Under the pieces are notes generated by a model. That model had not been told where the DNA came from. It was given only the letters and a program-made list of their open reading frames with translations, and searched no databases. This document shows, piece after piece, positions 52,239 to 61,288 of a stretch of DNA of 64,000 nt (the stretch's first letter is position 1; every line of letters starts with the position of its first letter). The DNA lies in NCBI GenBank assembly GCA_021787365.1, contig JAJYMB010000003.1, positions 30,473 through 94,472 of the forward strand. The letters run 5' to 3'. This DNA comes from Actinomycetes bacterium. Lineage in GTDB: Bacteria > Actinomycetota > Acidimicrobiia > Acidimicrobiales > Palsa-688. Both the position numbers and the translations under genes were made by a program.

Positions 52239-54656
52239 TCAACCGACCCCTCCCGCGCCGCCGAAGCGCAACTCGTAGGGTGCGGGCAGGTCCAGTGTCA
52301 CCGCCCAGCCGTCCGACTCGAGCGAGGTGGTCACGGGCTGGCCATTGGGGCCACGGGCCTCCTTTAGCCAGCCTCGGGGCGAGCGGACAAGTACCCGGGT
52401 GGCCCACCGCGGCACCAGGGTGGCGGTCTCGATCCGCCCGCCGTCCCACACGATGCCTACTTCCAGGCCGCCCCGCGCGCGCAAGCCCTTCGCCCGCCCG
52501 GCCGGCCAGGCCTCGGGGAGGGCCGGGAGAAGGGTGACGACGCCCGGCTCGTGGCTTTGCACGAGCATCTCCATGAGGGCTGCTGCCCCGCCAAAGTTGC
52601 CGTCGATCTGGAACAGGTCGGGCGCGCCGTTGAACAGGTTGGGCGAGGTGTCCTTGGCCACCAGTCGGGCCAGCCTGGCGTGGGCCAACTCGGCATCCTC
52701 CAGCCGGGCGGCCAGAGCGGCTACCCAGGCCGTGCTCCAGCCCCGGGAGCCGCCCCCGTGCTCGAGGCGCTTCTCGAGCGAACGCCGGGCGGCTGCAGCC
52801 CATACAGGGGTGCGCTGCGCCGAAACTTGGTCACCGGGGTACAGGCCCCAGAGATGTGAGAGGTGGCGGTGCCCAGGCTCGTCTTCCATGAACGGGCGCC
52901 ACCACTCCTGGACCCGCCCGTCCGGGCCCACGGGGACTCGCGCGAGCCGTCCGAGCGCCTCCGCGAGCCGAGCGGCGAACTCGGCATCGACCGCGAGAAG
53001 GGCGGCCGCCTCGATGCAATGGCTGAAGAGGTCCCGGATGAGCCACAGGTCCAAGGTGGCCCCGGCGCTCACCGCCGCCACCTCCCCCGCGGCGGTGAGA
53101 AAGCTGTTCTCTGGGGAGGTGGACGGGCAGGTGGTGAGCGAACCGCCCCGGTCCTCCGTCAGGAAGTCGAGCACGAACTCGGCGGCTCCCCGCATGACCG
53201 GGTAGGCCGTGCCCGCTAGGAACTCCCTGTCGCCGCCGAAGCGGTAGTGCTCCCAGAGGTGCTGGCACAGCCAGACGCCGCCCATGGGCCAGTTGGCCCA
53301 CACTGGCGGAAAGGAACCGCCGCCAACCGGCCACGTGCTGAGCCATAGGTCGACATTGTGGTGGGCAACCCACCCGCCGCAGCCGTAATTGGCACGCGCT
53401 GTACTTCGCCCTGCTTCAGAGAGCTCCCGTACGAACTCGAGGAGAGGCAGGTGGCACTCCGACAAGTTGCCGACCTCGGCCAGCCAATAGTTCATCTGGA
53501 CATTGATGTTGGTAGTCCAGTTGCCGCTCCAGGCCGGTCGCACGTCCGCGTTCCAGATGCCCTGCAGGTTGGCCGGTTGGCCCCCGAGGCGGGAGCTAGA
53601 GATGAGCAGGTAGCGCCCGTACTGGGCGTAGAGCGCGAGAAGGGAGGCGTCCGGCTTCCCAGCTCGCAGCGCCGCCAGCCTCTGGTCGGTTGGCCCGCTG
53701 GAGGCCGCGCCATCGTGGAGCTCGATCTCGACCCGCTCGAAGAGCTGCCGGTGCTCACACATGTGGGCCGCCCTAAGCTCCTCGTACCCCCGCCGCGCCG
53801 CGCTCTCGAGCCTGCGCCGGCATTGCTCTTCGAGTTCGTCCCAGCTGCTCTCGGGTGCCCGGGCGTAGCCACGAAAGCCGCTCCGCGCGGCCAGGAAGAG
53901 CACCACCTCATCGGCCCTTTGGGCTCGCACCTCGGCGTCGGAGGCGGAAACCGCGCCTCCTCTCGGGCAGAGGATGTCTACCACGGCCGTGAAGGCCAGG
54001 CCCGTGCCGGCGTCGTAGGTGACAGGCGAGGTGCTCTCGAGGTAGTGGGGCACGACGTGCGACGGGGCGCGGCCCCTCAGCACCAGCCTGCCGCCGTCGG
54101 CCTGGGCGGCCGCTCCGGGGTGGGGGCTATCCAGGCGTACCGTCACCCCGAGCGCCCCTGGGAGGTTGCTCCACAGCCGCAGGGCCAGCACACCCCCGGC
54201 CACGGAGACGAACGCCTCCCGCTCGTAGCGCACCTCTGTGCTCGTGTACTCGGCCCGGGCTAGTGCGTCGCGCAAGGAGAGCTCCCGGCGGTACCCCTCG
54301 ACGACGAGGCCGTGGTCGAGGGCGACACGTAGGGAGCCCAGCGGCTGAAAGGACTCGTTGAAAGGCCCCTGCAGCTCTTGAGCGAGGACGCCAGCTCGTA
54401 CGTAGTCCTCGTCGGCCAACACCGCTTCCCGCAGAGCGGCCAGGTGGCGCCAAGCCCCGGGACGGTCGCCATCGAGGCGCTGGCCGGACCAAAAGTCGTC
54501 CAGGTTTAGGTCTATTACCTCCTCGGGCACTCCTCCGTGCACCATTGCCCCGAGCCGCCCGTTGCCGAGCGGCAGCGCGCTGAACCAGTCTGCAGCCGGC
54601 GCGTCGTACCAGAGCACCAAAGACGCCCGCTCCTCAGGGCAATGATGAACTGTCAT
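52239..54656 (-). CDS. GH95 alpha-L-fucosidase / alpha-L-galactosidase
   Basis: An 805-residue GH95 enzyme. The N-terminal super-sandwich domain starts ASLVLWYDAPAADWFSALPL and GNGRLGAMVHGG, the GH95 opening. The catalytic (alpha/alpha)6 barrel contains WTTNINVQMNYWLAEVGNLS (the Asn residues that assist the water), TCPSTSPENSF (catalytic Glu) and LFQIDGNFGGAAALMEML (Asp). The inverting enzyme removes terminal alpha-linked L-fucose or L-galactose. No signal peptide is seen, so the substrate is imported, consistent with the ABC transporter divergent from lacI. It is only 15 bases downstream of lacI. Confidence 0.92.
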   Translation of the reverse strand: MTVHHCPEERASLVLWYDAPAADWFSALPLGNGRLGAMVHGGVPEEVIDLNLDDFWSGQRLDGDRPGAWRHLAALREAVLADEDYVRAGVLAQELQGPFNESFQPLGSLRVALDHGLVVEGYRRELSLRDALARAEYTSTEVRYEREAFVSVAGGVLALRLWSNLPGALGVTVRLDSPHPGAAAQADGGRLVLRGRAPSHVVPHYLESTSPVTYDAGTGLAFTAVVDILCPRGGAVSASDAEVRAQRADEVVLFLAARSGFRGYARAPESSWDELEEQCRRRLESAARRGYEELRAAHMCEHRQLFERVEIELHDGAASSGPTDQRLAALRAGKPDASLLALYAQYGRYLLISSSRLGGQPANLQGIWNADVRPAWSGNWTTNINVQMNYWLAEVGNLSECHLPLLEFVRELSEAGRSTARANYGCGGWVAHHNVDLWLSTWPVGGGSFPPVWANWPMGGVWLCQHLWEHYRFGGDREFLAGTAYPVMRGAAEFVLDFLTEDRGGSLTTCPSTSPENSFLTAAGEVAAVSAGATLDLWLIRDLFSHCIEAAALLAVDAEFAARLAEALGRLARVPVGPDGRVQEWWRPFMEDEPGHRHLSHLWGLYPGDQVSAQRTPVWAAAARRSLEKRLEHGGGSRGWSTAWVAALAARLEDAELAHARLARLVAKDTSPNLFNGAPDLFQIDGNFGGAAALMEMLVQSHEPGVVTLLPALPEAWPAGRAKGLRARGGLEVGIVWDGGRIETATLVPRWATRVLVRSPRGWLKEARGPNGQPVTTSLESDGWAVTLDLPAPYELRFGGAGGVG

Positions 54657-54671
54657 CGCCCGATGCCACGT

Positions 54672-55790
54672 TCAGGATCTTCTCCGGCCGGGCGGCGCCG
54701 TGCTCTCGCGCACCACAAGATCTGTGGCCAGTTCTACACGCCGTCCCAGGGGCCCAGTACCGTTGGCACTGTCGAGCAACGTGCGCACGGCCACGGCAGC
54801 CATTTCCGTGAGTGGCTGCCGCACAGTCGTGAGCGCTGGCGTGCTCCAAGCGCTGAGAGGGATGTCGTCGAAACCGACGACGCTCACGTCCTCGGGGACC
54901 CGGAGAGAGACCTCGCGCGCCGCACGCAGGACGCCGAGGGCAGCCAGGTCGTTGCCCGCGAAGATCGCGGTGGGCCGCGAGCGCAGGCTGAAAAGGATCT
55001 TCGCCTGCTCGTAACCGGCCTTTACCCGGAAGTCGCCTGGTTTCACGAGCCCGTCGTCCAGCGACAGGCCCGCCCTTTCGAGGGCGGCGCGGTAGCCATC
55101 GAGGCGTGCCCGGCTGCAAAGCAAAGCCGGCGGGCCTGTGATGATAGCGATGCGCCGGTGCCCGAGCTCGACCAAGTGCTCGGTGGCGGCCAGGCCACCT
55201 GACCAGTTGGTGGCCCCGACCGAGCTCACCTCCGGGCCCGGCTCCGCCGTAGGGTCGATGACGACGAAAGGCAAGCCCCGCGCCACCAATTGTCCTCGCT
55301 GCCGCTCGGTGAGCTGAGAGAGGAGGAGGATTATCCCGCGCGTGCCCCGGGACGTGATGTGGTCGAACCAGACGCGCCGCTCGTCTCCCTCCGAAAGGGC
55401 AGTAAATGCCACCGTAAGCCCCTCGGGCTGAGCAGCGGCAGCTGCGCCGCGGACGATCTCGGTCGCCCACGGGCTATCGAAGTCGTTGAAGACCACGTCG
55501 ATGAGCGGCGGTGCGTCGTTTTTAGCCCTCTTGCGGTAGCCCGAACTAACTAGCACCTTTTGGACGAGCAGGCGGGTGCTGTCCGAAACGTCGGGACGGC
55601 CGTTGAGCACCTTGGACACAGTGGCGGTGGACAGCCCGCTTTCCGCGGCGATCTGGGCAATGGTGACGCGGCCGCGGCCCTTGGCGCCGTTCGGGCCGGT
55701 ACGAGTTATCCGGTGCCGCGACGCGCTGGCTTGCTCGTCGGCGGGCGCCGCACCAATCGTCCGTGCAGGGACCATGTTGCCAACGATCAT
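54672..55790 (-). CDS. LacI family transcriptional regulator
   Basis: A 372-residue repressor. ATG 55790 (MIVGNMVPARTIG) is taken; the helix-turn-helix VTIAQIAAESGLSTATVSKV lies around residues 41-60 after a 40-residue leader, so ATG 55775 is also possible. The hinge NGRPDVSDSTRLLVQKVL is followed by a periplasmic-binding-type effector domain (VDVVFNDFDSPWATEIVRGA, TNWSGGLAATEHLVELGHRR, SVVGFDDIPLSAWSTPALTT). It begins an operon with GH95 and is divergent from the sugar ABC transporter; an inverted repeat over the transporter promoter is its likely site. Confidence 0.92.
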   Translation of the reverse strand: MIVGNMVPARTIGAAPADEQASASRHRITRTGPNGAKGRGRVTIAQIAAESGLSTATVSKVLNGRPDVSDSTRLLVQKVLVSSGYRKRAKNDAPPLIDVVFNDFDSPWATEIVRGAAAAAQPEGLTVAFTALSEGDERRVWFDHITSRGTRGIILLLSQLTERQRGQLVARGLPFVVIDPTAEPGPEVSSVGATNWSGGLAATEHLVELGHRRIAIITGPPALLCSRARLDGYRAALERAGLSLDDGLVKPGDFRVKAGYEQAKILFSLRSRPTAIFAGNDLAALGVLRAAREVSLRVPEDVSVVGFDDIPLSAWSTPALTTVRQPLTEMAAVAVRTLLDSANGTGPLGRRVELATDLVVRESTAPPGRRRS

Positions 55791-55952
55791 AGCGGGAGCT
55801 TTCGGAGGTACCTCTCGGCGCGGCCGGGAGCCTGCGCCGTCCGCACGGTTCCAGGGAAGGCTGGGCCGTGCGGGAGTAGTCGCTGCATGGCGGCAATTTG
55901 CCTTCTGAGGTCTTTTGCCCTGTAGATAACCCACGCCGAGGGCCCCAAGGGC

Positions 55953-55999
55953 TTGACCCGGGGAGGGAAGAGTGTTAAAGTCTGGACCGTAACATTAAC
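55953..55999 (+). promoter_or_regulatory. Transporter promoter with overlapping inverted-repeat operator
   Basis: TTGACC (55953-55958) and TAAAGT (55976-55981) are 17 bases apart, a good -35/-10 pair for the ABC transporter operon. An inverted repeat GTTAAAGT-N10-ACATTAAC (55974-55999; seven of eight arm positions pair) starts on the -10 and covers the expected start site. Bound LacI-type repressor would block transcription. The remaining 55791-55952 and 56000-56128 show no gene; the leader of about 140 bases before the binding-protein start is otherwise featureless. Confidence 0.6.
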
Positions 56000-56128
56000 C
56001 TGATGAAGCGAAACCTTTCGGTCCGACCTCGAGGCTCGGACTGTGAGGAAGCAGCAAATGGCCCTCTCGCGAGGGCGCTAGTCGAGATGCCCACCGCCCC
56101 AAGGGGCGAGGAGGAGGGGATAGTCAAG

Positions 56129-57496
56129 GTGACCCGAGCATCGCTTAGGCTGCCACGGCCGCTGGGCCGCACGGCCGCCTTGGTGGCGGCTGGCTTGTCC
56201 ATCAGCACGGCCGCCGCCGTCACGGTACCCGTAACAAGTTCGTCCGCCCAAAGTTCCCGCAGTTCGTCTGCGCCGACAGCTACCATCAGCGTCTGGATGG
56301 AGGCCAGCGGCACGCCGGTTGACAATTACTGGGTTGCCCAGGCCAAAGCCTTTGCCAAGGCCAACCCGGGCGATACCATCAATGTCGAGTTCCCAGGGGC
56401 CACCGTCTACAATTCGAAGGTCGCGGCTGCCCTCGCCGGCAACAACCCCCCAGCTCTTACTTTTGGCTGGGGCGGCGGCAGGGAGTTGCAGTACATAAAG
56501 GCCAAAGTGGTGGCACCTATTGGCGACGCTGGCAAGAGCGATGCCGGCAACCCATCCTGGAAAAAAGACTTCGTGCCTTCCAGCCTCGGGGCCGTCACCT
56601 TCAACAACAAGATCTATGGGATCCCCGTCGGCGGTACGCAGCCCGTCTTCTTCTTCTACAACAAAAAGACCATGGCGAAGTACCACCTCAGCTTCCCGAC
56701 CACTACCACTCAGTTGTTAGCTGACGTGAAGACCCTGGCCAAGCACGACGTCACGACCATTGCCCTTGGCAACTTGGGTGGGTGGGAGGGTTTGATGTAC
56801 CTCGAGTACTTCACGGACCGCATAGGCGGGCCCCAGGTGTTCCTCAACATACAGGCCGGCAAGAAAGGCGCCTGGTCCAACCCTGCCATCATCCAGGCCC
56901 TCACTGACATCCAGACACTGGTGAAGGACAAGGCTTTCGAGCAGGGCTACAACCAGATCGACTGGCCCACGGGCTTCCCTGACGCGCTGGTCCACAGTGG
57001 TGCGGCAGCCATGCAGCTGATGGGTGACTGGGATATCGGCAACATGCAGGGTTACTTCCCCGGCTGGGTCGCGAGTGGCGCTCTGGGTATCGGGTTCTTC
57101 CCGAAAGTGCCCGGTGGTAAGGGCAACCCTGCTGACCTTGAGGGCAACACGACGGACTACCTCGAGTTGGCTGCGCACATCTCGCCCGCCGAGACCTATG
57201 TCGCGGAGAAGTTCGCGGCCTGGCTGTGCGCTAGCCCCGCTTACGCGAAGTTCGAGGTCGGCGAGGGTCTCGTACCGGTCATCACGGGCTCGTCCAAACT
57301 GTTCGCGTCTTCCCCGTTGAAGCAGTACCTGGTACCCATCTACAACGCAGTCAAACATGCCCCGTACTTCCAGTACTCCTGGGACCAGGCGCTCGGGCCT
57401 AAAGAGTCGACGCCCCTGTACAGCAACCTCCAGAAGGTCCTCGGGCTCACCGAAACGCCTCAGCAGTTTGCCAAGACCATGAACACGTACCTATAA
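56129..57496 (+). CDS. Sugar ABC transporter substrate-binding protein (family 1)
   Basis: A 455-residue extracellular binding protein. The GTG at 56129 is chosen: GAGGAGGGGA lies eight bases upstream and a clean signal peptide then starts (basic RASLRLPRPLGR, hydrophobic TAALVAAGLSISTAAAVTVP). The mature part reads ATISVWMEASGTPVDNYWVA, ALTFGWGGGRELQYIKAKVV, YGIPVGGTQPVFFFYNKKTM and GAAAMQLMGDWDIGNM, typical of oligosaccharide-binding proteins. There is no lipobox Cys after the signal, which is unusual for a Gram-positive binding protein. It is first in an operon with two permeases; an ATPase (MsmK/MalK type) must come from elsewhere. Confidence 0.9.
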   Translation: MTRASLRLPRPLGRTAALVAAGLSISTAAAVTVPVTSSSAQSSRSSSAPTATISVWMEASGTPVDNYWVAQAKAFAKANPGDTINVEFPGATVYNSKVAAALAGNNPPALTFGWGGGRELQYIKAKVVAPIGDAGKSDAGNPSWKKDFVPSSLGAVTFNNKIYGIPVGGTQPVFFFYNKKTMAKYHLSFPTTTTQLLADVKTLAKHDVTTIALGNLGGWEGLMYLEYFTDRIGGPQVFLNIQAGKKGAWSNPAIIQALTDIQTLVKDKAFEQGYNQIDWPTGFPDALVHSGAAAMQLMGDWDIGNMQGYFPGWVASGALGIGFFPKVPGGKGNPADLEGNTTDYLELAAHISPAETYVAEKFAAWLCASPAYAKFEVGEGLVPVITGSSKLFASSPLKQYLVPIYNAVKHAPYFQYSWDQALGPKESTPLYSNLQKVLGLTETPQQFAKTMNTYL

Positions 57497-57534
57497 GTGC
57501 TGCGCCCATAGGCTCTGACAAAGTAGGACCGGTG

Positions 57535-57567
57535 GCCCGGCTCCGCGCGAGAAGTGTGGAGCCGGGC
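57535..57567 (+). terminator. Hairpin between binding-protein and permease genes
   Basis: GCCCGGCTCC pairs perfectly with GGAGCCGGGC (10 bp) around a 13-base loop. It lies 38 bases after the binding-protein stop and 24 bases before the first permease ATG. Such intercistronic hairpins partly stop transcription or stabilise the upstream mRNA, giving more binding protein than permease. Confidence 0.6.
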
Positions 57568-57590
57568 TCTCATTGCCACGAGGTGGGCCC

Positions 57591-58550
57591 ATGGTAGCTA
57601 CTCCCGCAGTTCTCCACCGCAGCCCCGTGGTTGGCTCACGTTCGGCTAAGACCGCCGCTCGGCGACGGGGCTTCTTCGCGGACGTTGTCGGGCTGTCACC
57701 GACCTTGGCCCTGTACGGGGCGTTCATAGTCGTGCCGACTGCCTTTGCGGTGTTTTTGAGCTTTACTCACTGGAACGTCGATGGCCCAATAAGATGGGCC
57801 GGGTTTGCAAACTGGCGCGAGTTCTTTTCGGACCCTGTCTCCTATCACTCGTTGTTGGTGACACTTGAGTTGGCGGGCCTCAGCTGGTTGGCCCAGACCC
57901 CAGTAGCCATGGCCCTCGGCATATTCATCGCTGGGACGCAGCGTTACCGAGCCATATATGCCACCCTTTACCTGTTGCCCCTGCTGATGTCCACCGCCGG
58001 GCTGAGCCTGATGTGGGAGGACGTCCTCTTCCCTCAGTACGGCGGGTTGGCTTGGCTCGGTCGCCACGTCCACATGGCTTTCCTCAGCCAGACGTGGTTG
58101 GGCAGCCCCAACCTAGCGCTCTACACGATCGTCGTGATAATTGCCTGGCAGTTTGTACCGTTCCACACCCTTATATTCCAAGCGGGGAGGCGGGCTATCG
58201 CGTCCGAGCTCTACGACGCGGCCAGTGTCGACGGCGCGAACGTGCGACAATCGTTCTGGCACGTGACCCTACCGCAGTTGCGCTACAGCATCGTGACATC
58301 GTCGACGCTGGTATTGGTGGGGTCGTTGACATATTTCGACATCATTTACATCTTGACCCAAGGCGGTCCTGGCGACTCGACCAGGGTGCTGGCGATGGAC
58401 ATGTACAACATCGGCTTCAACCAGACGGAGTTCGGTTATGCCAGCGCGATCGCCACCGTCCTTGGAGCCATTGGCATCGTCTTGGCCATCCTTCTCGTCA
58501 GGTTGAGCGGGTTTGGTTCCATGGAGGGGACTCAGGAGGGCATATGGTAG
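57591..58550 (+). CDS. Sugar ABC transporter permease (MalF/UgpA type)
   Basis: A 319-residue membrane protein with six helices. ATG 57591 follows CGAGGTGGG. The first helix is VVGLSPTLALYGAFIVVPTA. The EAA loop that docks the ATPase is YDAASVDGANVRQSFWHVTL, and GSLTYFDIIYILTQGGPGDS is the typical last periplasmic segment of UgpA-like permeases. Its end overlaps the start of the second permease by seven bases. Confidence 0.92.
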   Translation: MVATPAVLHRSPVVGSRSAKTAARRRGFFADVVGLSPTLALYGAFIVVPTAFAVFLSFTHWNVDGPIRWAGFANWREFFSDPVSYHSLLVTLELAGLSWLAQTPVAMALGIFIAGTQRYRAIYATLYLLPLLMSTAGLSLMWEDVLFPQYGGLAWLGRHVHMAFLSQTWLGSPNLALYTIVVIIAWQFVPFHTLIFQAGRRAIASELYDAASVDGANVRQSFWHVTLPQLRYSIVTSSTLVLVGSLTYFDIIYILTQGGPGDSTRVLAMDMYNIGFNQTEFGYASAIATVLGAIGIVLAILLVRLSGFGSMEGTQEGIW

Positions 58551-59473
58551 CCACTGTCGCGGGGGCTCCAGGGCGCACCGCAGCCAGGCAGAAGGCTCCG
58601 GCGAAGGCGGCAGCGCGCGCCTCGACCCTGGGGGGCATCAGGGGCAGGTCGAAGGTCTCTCGCTTCGCGGCCTTCCTCCTCGGGACGATCTGGTTGGTTT
58701 TCGTTCTGGCCCCCGTGTACTACATGGTGCTCATCAGCTTCCGATCGCCTGCTCAGTACCTCACGGCCAATGCCTGGCTGCCGACCGGTGGGCTGACCCT
58801 GTCTTCGTACTCGGCCGTCTTCGACAGCTCGGGGATCGGGACGTACTTCCGCAACAGCGCAGAGCTGGCGGTTGGTACGATCTTGGTAGTCGTCGTGCTC
58901 TCCCTGGCGGCTGGGTACCGGATCGTCAGGCGAGCATCGCGCTTTTCGGCTGTGTCGTTCCGGGTCATACTGTTCGGGATCGCCATCCCTATCCAAGCGA
59001 TCGTGATACCTCTCTACTTCATGACCAACAAGATGCATATCTACGACACGATGTACGGCCTCGTACTCGTTCTGGCAGCCTCGCTCATCCCGGTCGCGGT
59101 GCTCTTGATGGTCAATTATCTTCGCTTGATACCGCGACAACTTTACGACGCGATGGCGGTCGACGGTGCCGGGTCGTGGACCACGTTTACCCACCTGGTC
59201 ATACCCATGGGTCGCCCGGTAATGGCCGTTATCGGCATTTACTCGGGGTTAGGCGCCTGGAACAACTTCCTCCTGCCCCTAATACTTACGCAGTCCAATA
59301 GTAACATGGTGCTGCCCTTGGGGATGTACCGCTTCGCTTCGAGCAACCAGTACGCCCTCAACGTGCCGGTCGTGATGGCTACGGTGGTCCTCTCTGTGCT
59401 CCCGTTGCTGGTCTTGTACATAGGCTTGCGCCGCCAGTTTGTAAAGGGTATCGGGGGCTTTGCCCTACGCTGA
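58544..59473 (+). CDS. Sugar ABC transporter permease (MalG/UgpE type)
   Basis: A 309-residue membrane protein. ATG 58544 is in CAGGAGGGCATATGG, with a strong ribosome site within the previous gene. Six helices begin with FAAFLLGTIWLVFVLAPVYY. The EAA loop is YDAMAVDGAGSWTTFTHLVI, and the C-terminus IGLRRQFVKGIGGFALR is close to the MalG-type end (QR-x-FVxGL-x-GAVK). The first 40 residues are basic and cytosolic. It pairs with the upstream permease to form the channel. Confidence 0.92.
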   Translation: MVATVAGAPGRTAARQKAPAKAAARASTLGGIRGRSKVSRFAAFLLGTIWLVFVLAPVYYMVLISFRSPAQYLTANAWLPTGGLTLSSYSAVFDSSGIGTYFRNSAELAVGTILVVVVLSLAAGYRIVRRASRFSAVSFRVILFGIAIPIQAIVIPLYFMTNKMHIYDTMYGLVLVLAASLIPVAVLLMVNYLRLIPRQLYDAMAVDGAGSWTTFTHLVIPMGRPVMAVIGIYSGLGAWNNFLLPLILTQSNSNMVLPLGMYRFASSNQYALNVPVVMATVVLSVLPLLVLYIGLRRQFVKGIGGFALR

Positions 59474-59513
59474 CCCTAGAGCGTCATGCGGCGACGCCCA
59501 GTTGAGCGAAGTT

Positions 59514-60645
59514 ATGACTGCGACGACGCGCGTTTATGCAAATGCGACGATGGCCGTGGAGGACAGGGTCGCTGACCTGCTCGCGGGTATGGAGGTCGAC
59601 GAGGAGCTGGCCCAGTTGGGCGCGGTGGGTTTCCCGGACCTCATGAAGGGTGAGCGGTTGGACGAGGAGGCGGCGCTTGCCGTGGTCCCTCACGGGATCG
59701 GCCAGGTCGCGCGTATCGGGGCTACGACGGGGCTGTTGCCCGCGCGGACCGCGGAGCTGCTGAACGAGATCCAGCGGGTGATGATAGAGCGAACGCGGCT
59801 CGGGGTCCCCGTCATGGTGAACGAGGAGTCGGTCGGGGTCATTGCGCGCCTGGGGCGACGGTGTTCCCACAGGCACTGGCCCTGGCGAGCAGCTGGGACC
59901 CCGGCCTCGTTGAGGAGGTAGCCGGCGCGGTGCGGCGCCAGTTGCTGGCGGTGGGGGCGCGTCATGCTTTGGCGCCGGTGCTGGGCGTCGCGCGGGACCC
60001 GCGGTGGGGGGCGGCTCGAAGAGACTTACGGCGAGGACCCCGTGCTCGCTGGTACGTTGGGCGCCGCCTTTGTGCGAGGCCTTCAGACGCGAGACCTGTC
60101 CACGGGCGTGGTGGCAACAGGGAAGCACTTCTTGGCCCACGGGCTCTCTGACTCTGAGCGGCAGGGCTCACGTGCTGACGGAAGTCGTGAGCAAGGTAAG
60201 AGGCTTACTGGTGGCCTGGCCCCTCGGGGAGCAGGGAGGTGCCGCCCTGGCGGATGTGCTCTTGGGACGGGCCGAGCCGACGGGTAGGTTGGCTGTCACG
60301 CTCCTTAGGGCCACGGGCCAGGTGCCCCTTTACAACAGCCACCGTTCTGGGGGCGCCGGTTCGGTGTTCTACGAGGACCACCCGGACTATCCCCACACAC
60401 CGCTGTTCAGCTTTGGCCACGGCCTCGGCTACACGAGTTTCGCTTACACGGACCCGAAGGTCAGGACGAATGACACCTCCTCGCCGGTAGGTGTGGCCGT
60501 AACCGTGGCCAACACCGGCATGCGCCCGGGCGAGGAAGTCGTGCAGCTCTATTCAAGTGACCTGGTTGCTTCCGTTGCCAGGTTTATCGGGGGTGGGGTG
60601 GGAAGTGGGGCGCGTTTAGTTCGCCGTAGTCGTGGAGGTAGGTGA
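59514..60645 (+). pseudogene. GH3 beta-glucosidase pseudogene (frameshifts plus internal deletion)
   Basis: From ATG 59514 the frame reads VEDRVADLLAGMEVDEELAQ and IERTRLGVPVMVNEESVG, the GH3 N-domain. Near 59850 it shifts to ATVFPQALALASSWDPGLVE and LLAVGARHALAPVLGVARDP. At a run of six G (60005-60010) it shifts to RLEETYGEDPVLAGTLGAAF and STGVVATGKHFLAHGLSD. Then most of the protein, including the catalytic Asp (SDW-type motif), is missing. A fourth segment resumes near 60180 with VAWPLGEQGGAALADVLLGR, PLFSFGHGLGYTSFAY and ending GEEVVQLYSSDLVASVARF. The fibronectin-like tail is cut off at the regulator gene. Start and end are approximate. Confidence 0.85.
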
Positions 60646-61288
60646 GCACGGCCATGACGCGACGGTCGAAACGTTTGTCGTCGGAGGTCCGTAGCTTGCG
60701 AAAAATACTGGTGACGTGGCTCTCGACGGCCTTTTGGGACACCGATAGGTTTTTGGCGATCTCTTCGTTGGAGTAGCCATGGGCCATTTCGGCAAGGACG
60801 TCGATTTCCCGCACCGAGAGGGCTTCCAGCGAGGTGGCGAACCGCCGTCTGACGAGGGCGTTGACGACGGACGGGTCGAGGACGGTCTCACTCCCGTGCA
60901 CGTCGTGAATGGCGGCGACCAGAGTGTCGAGGTCGCCGACCCCGTTGTCGAGCAGGTAGGCGACACCGGCAGCACCGGAGCGGAGCAACTCCAGGGCGTA
61001 CCCATCCCCGGACTCGGCGATGACTACCACGCTGATGCCGGGATGGTCGGCTCGGAGGCGGCGGGCAGCCTCGATAGTTGCCTCGGCGACGACTCGGGGG
61101 GTGCGGATCCCGACCACCAGGACGTCGGGGTCGTAGCGCTGCGCAGCTTCCAGGGTTTCGGGGTGACTGTCGACTCGGGCGGCCACCTCGATCCCGGTCA
61201 CCCCGCCGAGCAGGCAAGCCAGGCCCTCACGGGTCAAGAAGTTGTCGCTGGCGATCACTACACGCAACACAGCAGGGGTTTCGGCCAT
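60584..61288 (-). CDS. NarL/LuxR-type regulator with degenerate receiver domain
   Basis: A 234-residue protein; ATG 61288 (MAETPAVLRVVIASDNF) follows AGGAG at nine bases. The receiver-like domain (1-125) lacks phosphorylation residues: the acidic pair is Ser-Asp (IASDNF), the phospho-acceptor position is Gly (VLVVGIRTP, where VLMDIRMP is usual), and the conserved Lys is replaced near YLLDNG. The C-terminal LuxR helix-turn-helix is intact (ALSVREIDVLAEMAHGYSNE, SVSQKAVESHVTSIFRKLRT). It should act without phosphorylation, perhaps by ligand or partner. No histidine kinase is adjacent. Its 3' end overlaps the GH3 remnant. Confidence 0.88.
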   Translation of the reverse strand: MAETPAVLRVVIASDNFLTREGLACLLGGVTGIEVAARVDSHPETLEAAQRYDPDVLVVGIRTPRVVAEATIEAARRLRADHPGISVVVIAESGDGYALELLRSGAAGVAYLLDNGVGDLDTLVAAIHDVHGSETVLDPSVVNALVRRRFATSLEALSVREIDVLAEMAHGYSNEEIAKNLSVSQKAVESHVTSIFRKLRTSDDKRFDRRVMAVLTYLHDYGELNAPHFPPHPR

